From: Thermohalobaculum sp039184865
GTDB taxonomy: Bacteria; Pseudomonadota; Alphaproteobacteria; Rhodobacterales; Rhodobacteraceae
Assembly: GCA_039184865.1 (NCBI GenBank)
Contig: JBCDAV010000029.1
Span: forward strand, 1-64,000
Direction of reading: 5' to 3'
Length of the DNA: 64,000 nt
Numbering within the stretch: the first letter of the stretch is position 1; the number at the start of each line of letters is the position of its first letter. Shown in pieces: positions 61,827 to 64,000 of the stretch. The position numbers were made by a program, and so were the translations under genes. Below the pieces are notes generated by a model, which was not told the DNA's origin, did not search any database, and worked only from the letters and a program-made list of their open reading frames with translations.

Positions 61827-62272
61827 AGGTATGCGCCCGCACGCGATCCGCGCTGGCTGAGCAGACGCACCATTGCAATGGGCCGACGTTTCATCGGTAT
61901 CGCACTGCGCAAATTACGTGAGGTCGTTTCGCGAAAATCTCCGAACGCCTCGACCGGCCGATCCATGCGATTTTCTTGGTTGCCGTGATCTTTGTCCTCG
62001 CGAGCACACCCACGTCAGCGCAGGCCCGCCACGACGTAAGCGGTTAACCAAACTACGAAAAAATTCTGAGAAATCTGACTCAAATCCAACTTTCGTGTAC
62101 ACTGCCGCCGCGAGGGGAGCGACTACACGACCTCGGGCTGGCGCTGGGGGCGCACAAAACCAGCCCGAGTAGCCTGAAATGGCATTCGTCGGGGTACGGG
62201 TCATCCCAATACGAAGAGGGTGTCGCGCACGCATTTGCGCGCGGCCACTGGTGTATTCGTCGGGGGATTACA
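61827..62272. other. Intergenic region before the repeat protein
   Basis: 446 bp without a supported gene. The part around 62040-62100 is A/T-richer and is the likely promoter area. A perfect 10-bp hairpin (62132-62169) follows within the presumed leader. A minus-strand frame at 61914-62234 has no domain or ribosome site and is not accepted. Confidence 0.4.
62132..62169 (+). promoter_or_regulatory. 10-bp hairpin in the leader of the repeat-protein gene
   Basis: CTCGGGCTGG (62132-62141) and CCAGCCCGAG (62160-62169) are fully complementary with an 18-base loop ending ACAAAA. It lies 103 bp before the start codon. It could be a terminator for the lyase transcript or a leader structure. Confidence 0.45.
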
Positions 62273-64000
62273 ATGGCAACGATCTTTCAGGAATCGTTCG
62301 AAACGGACGGAAATGGAACGCGCTACACGCTTTCTCAACCGGAGTTTACTGGCGACTTCAGCGGGTTCGGCCCGGGCGATTACTTTACCCGGACGGATGA
62401 CATTACGCCGGCCATCCATGGTGGCTACATTAACCCCGATGGCAGCTTCTACTTCGCAGCGAACGACACGAACGGGAGCAGTGGAGCGCCCGACACAGAG
62501 ACAATGCTGTTCGAGAACATTGATATCTCTGGGTTCGAGAACCTTCAGTTTTCGGGATTGTTCGCCGAGCAGAACCAAACAGCGAGAGGTAGCGCGACAG
62601 GCGTCGATTGGGACGCCGATTCAGCAGTATTCATTGAGGTATCTATCGACGGCGGTGCTTTCGAAAAGGTTTTCCAGCTTTCCGGCAGTGGAACGAACAG
62701 TTTTCCGCAAGTCGACACCGACTTCGACGGCGTCGGCGATGGGGCTATCCTTGGTTCGGTCGCTGGACTTGCCGTGTTCGAAACCCATACCGGAACCATT
62801 GCCGGAACCGGAGACTTGCTTGATCTGAGAGTTACCTTCCAGAATCTCCAAGCGAACGATGAAGACATCGCGATCGATAATCTGCAGATCACGGGTGATC
62901 TGGCGCCTGCCAATTTGCAGATCGAATTCGTCGACGCGAACATCATCCCCGACGACGATGCCGTGGAAGGTGATGAACCGGCACGCATCATCATTTCGGT
63001 CGACAATCCGCCTGTCGGGTTTGCCAACATTGTGGTCACACCGTCGTCCTCGGATGTTGACCTCGGCAGCGGACCGGGGGTTGCCCGTTTCGTGCCGCTC
63101 AACCTCGGCGCTCAGACGCTCGAGGTCACGGCAGTCGATGATGCTCTGGTCGAAGGCGACGAGACCGTGTCGCTGGCATTCGACTTCTTCAACGCCGCCG
63201 ATCCTGATTTCAGCATCAACCCCGTGCCCGATCTCGAGATCCGGGTGGTCGACAACGATCCGGTCGTTGTCAACGAAGGCGCCGTTACGCTTCACAACGA
63301 GACGTTCGAGACGGACGGCTCCGGCACGCGCTACACGCTCAGCCAGGTCGACGAATTCGGCGGTGGTTCATTGAACTCACCGGATGTCTGGGGCCGAACG
63401 GATGGCTCGACAGTCGGCGGCGATACGATCGCTGACGGCTACGACATTGCTGGGCAGGAAGGAAATCTTTGGTTCGGCGCTGCTGATCTGGATGCCGGAT
63501 CGAACGGGAACAACTTCCAGAGCATCCTGATCGAAGACATCGACATCGCCGGAAAGATCGATCTCGCTTTCAGCATGCTGATGGCCGAGGATCGTCTGGT
63601 CACCGGGACGGGTGACCGCGCAGGATACACCGGCAGCAGTTTTCTCGACGTGCGGGCCAGCATCGACGATGGTGCCTTCTTCGACATTCTGAGTTTCCGG
63701 TCTGGCAGCGACGGCAATTTTGAATTCCTTCAGGCCGATCGCGACTTCGATGGGACCGGCGACGGCGCTGTCGTCACCGACACCTTCCAGCGCTTTGCCG
63801 CCGAGATCGCCGGAACCGGCAGTTCTCTTGACATCGAGATCTTTATGGTCGGTCCGATCGCCGATCAGGACTTTGCGATCGATGACATTCTGGTAACGGG
63901 CAATCTGACCCCGCCGTCGGCCTTCACCGTGATGCTCGAAGACTTCGAGGATTCAACGGTCGAATACACGACCACGACAACCGAGTTCTACGGCACGGCG
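62273..64000 (+). CDS. Large repetitive, probably secreted protein with Calx-beta-like module (3' end outside window)
   Basis: 576 codons, open to the right edge. No N-terminal signal peptide is seen; acidic and Asp/Gly-rich, as in type I-secreted RTX proteins. A unit of about 210 aa starts SFETDGNGTRYTLSQPEF (residue 7) and ends AIDNLQITGDL; a second copy starts TFETDGSGTRYTLSQVDEFG (near 344) and ends AIDDILVTGNL; a third begins EDFEDSTVEYTTTTTEF (near 561). Between the first two lies a Calx-beta-like module with VDDALVEGDETVSLAF. ATG 62273 is preceded by GGGGGA. Likely a calcium-binding surface or adhesion protein; a fused enzyme may lie beyond. Confidence 0.75.
   Translation, partial: MATIFQESFETDGNGTRYTLSQPEFTGDFSGFGPGDYFTRTDDITPAIHGGYINPDGSFYFAANDTNGSSGAPDTETMLFENIDISGFENLQFSGLFAEQNQTARGSATGVDWDADSAVFIEVSIDGGAFEKVFQLSGSGTNSFPQVDTDFDGVGDGAILGSVAGLAVFETHTGTIAGTGDLLDLRVTFQNLQANDEDIAIDNLQITGDLAPANLQIEFVDANIIPDDDAVEGDEPARIIISVDNPPVGFANIVVTPSSSDVDLGSGPGVARFVPLNLGAQTLEVTAVDDALVEGDETVSLAFDFFNAADPDFSINPVPDLEIRVVDNDPVVVNEGAVTLHNETFETDGSGTRYTLSQVDEFGGGSLNSPDVWGRTDGSTVGGDTIADGYDIAGQEGNLWFGAADLDAGSNGNNFQSILIEDIDIAGKIDLAFSMLMAEDRLVTGTGDRAGYTGSSFLDVRASIDDGAFFDILSFRSGSDGNFEFLQADRDFDGTGDGAVVTDTFQRFAAEIAGTGSSLDIEIFMVGPIADQDFAIDDILVTGNLTPPSAFTVMLEDFEDSTVEYTTTTTEFYGTA

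Noticed and set aside
61914..62234. 106-aa minus-strand frame before the repeat protein
   Set aside because: No ribosome site or domain; it covers the presumed promoter and hairpin of the plus-strand gene.

Overview
The window reads as chromosomal DNA of a GC-rich marine alphaproteobacterium, most likely of the Roseobacter/Rhodobacteraceae type. The evidence is the gene content: TRAP transporter, form I CO dehydrogenase cluster, propionyl-CoA/methylmalonyl-CoA genes, MttB-family protein, many short-chain dehydrogenases, FCD-type GntR and LysR regulators, and dense operons with 4-bp ATGA/GTGA overlaps. This assignment is inferred from gene families; no rRNA or tRNA gene was seen.

Layout. 1-7.5 kb: 5' part of an acetaldehyde-type aldehyde dehydrogenase, a dctQMP TRAP transporter, a Sel1-repeat protein, a di-haem MauG/cytochrome c peroxidase-like protein and a Gfo/Idh/MocA oxidoreductase. 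7.6-16.3 kb (minus strand): an aerobic CO oxidation cluster in the order coxC, coxM, coxS, coxL, an HXXEE-motif membrane protein, coxD, coxE, coxF. CoxL carries the form I active-site motif AYRCSFR. 16.3-23.6 kb: an aldonate (L-idonate/gluconate/ketogluconate) block with an SMP-30 lactonase, GlcG-like protein, IdnD, 2-hydroxyacid dehydrogenase, IdnO-like SDR, beta-hydroxyacid dehydrogenase, 6-phosphogluconate dehydrogenase and gluconokinase. Three copies of the 15-bp sequence TGTTATCGGTAACAT, like the E. coli GntR/IdnR operator, tie this block together.

23.9-31.1 kb is an accessory stretch: a LuxR-type regulator with a terminator, a hypothetical gene, a decayed tyrosine recombinase, an AraC regulator divergent from an alpha/beta hydrolase and a DoxX protein, then a graveyard of IS3 and IS5 fragments. 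31.1-33.4 kb encodes a REC-Hpt protein and a LuxO-like sigma-54 activator, with no kinase nearby. 33.7-46.7 kb is the propionate region (prpE, maeB, methylmalonyl-CoA mutase, propionyl-CoA carboxylase alpha) with a sulfotransferase-like and a methyltransferase gene after the mutase and a few small plus-strand genes, including an orphan PIN-domain gene.

46.8-56.3 kb holds the most interesting system. It is a nine-gene, translationally coupled operon: GntR, DapA-family lyase, aldehyde dehydrogenase, an unknown 159-aa protein, an MttB-family methyltransferase, a two-domain VOC protein, two SDRs and a DAO-type oxidase. A RidA gene follows and a perfect GntR-type palindrome sits at the divergent promoter. 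I infer catabolism of an N-methylated amine or betaine, perhaps a proline/hydroxyproline betaine. 56.4-64 kb: a cysteine-dioxygenase-like cupin, a four-domain rhodanese protein, a PNPOx-family protein, a LysR regulator with an aromatic-amino-acid-lyase-like protein lacking the MIO-forming serine, and the start of a large repetitive, probably extracellular protein that runs off the right edge.
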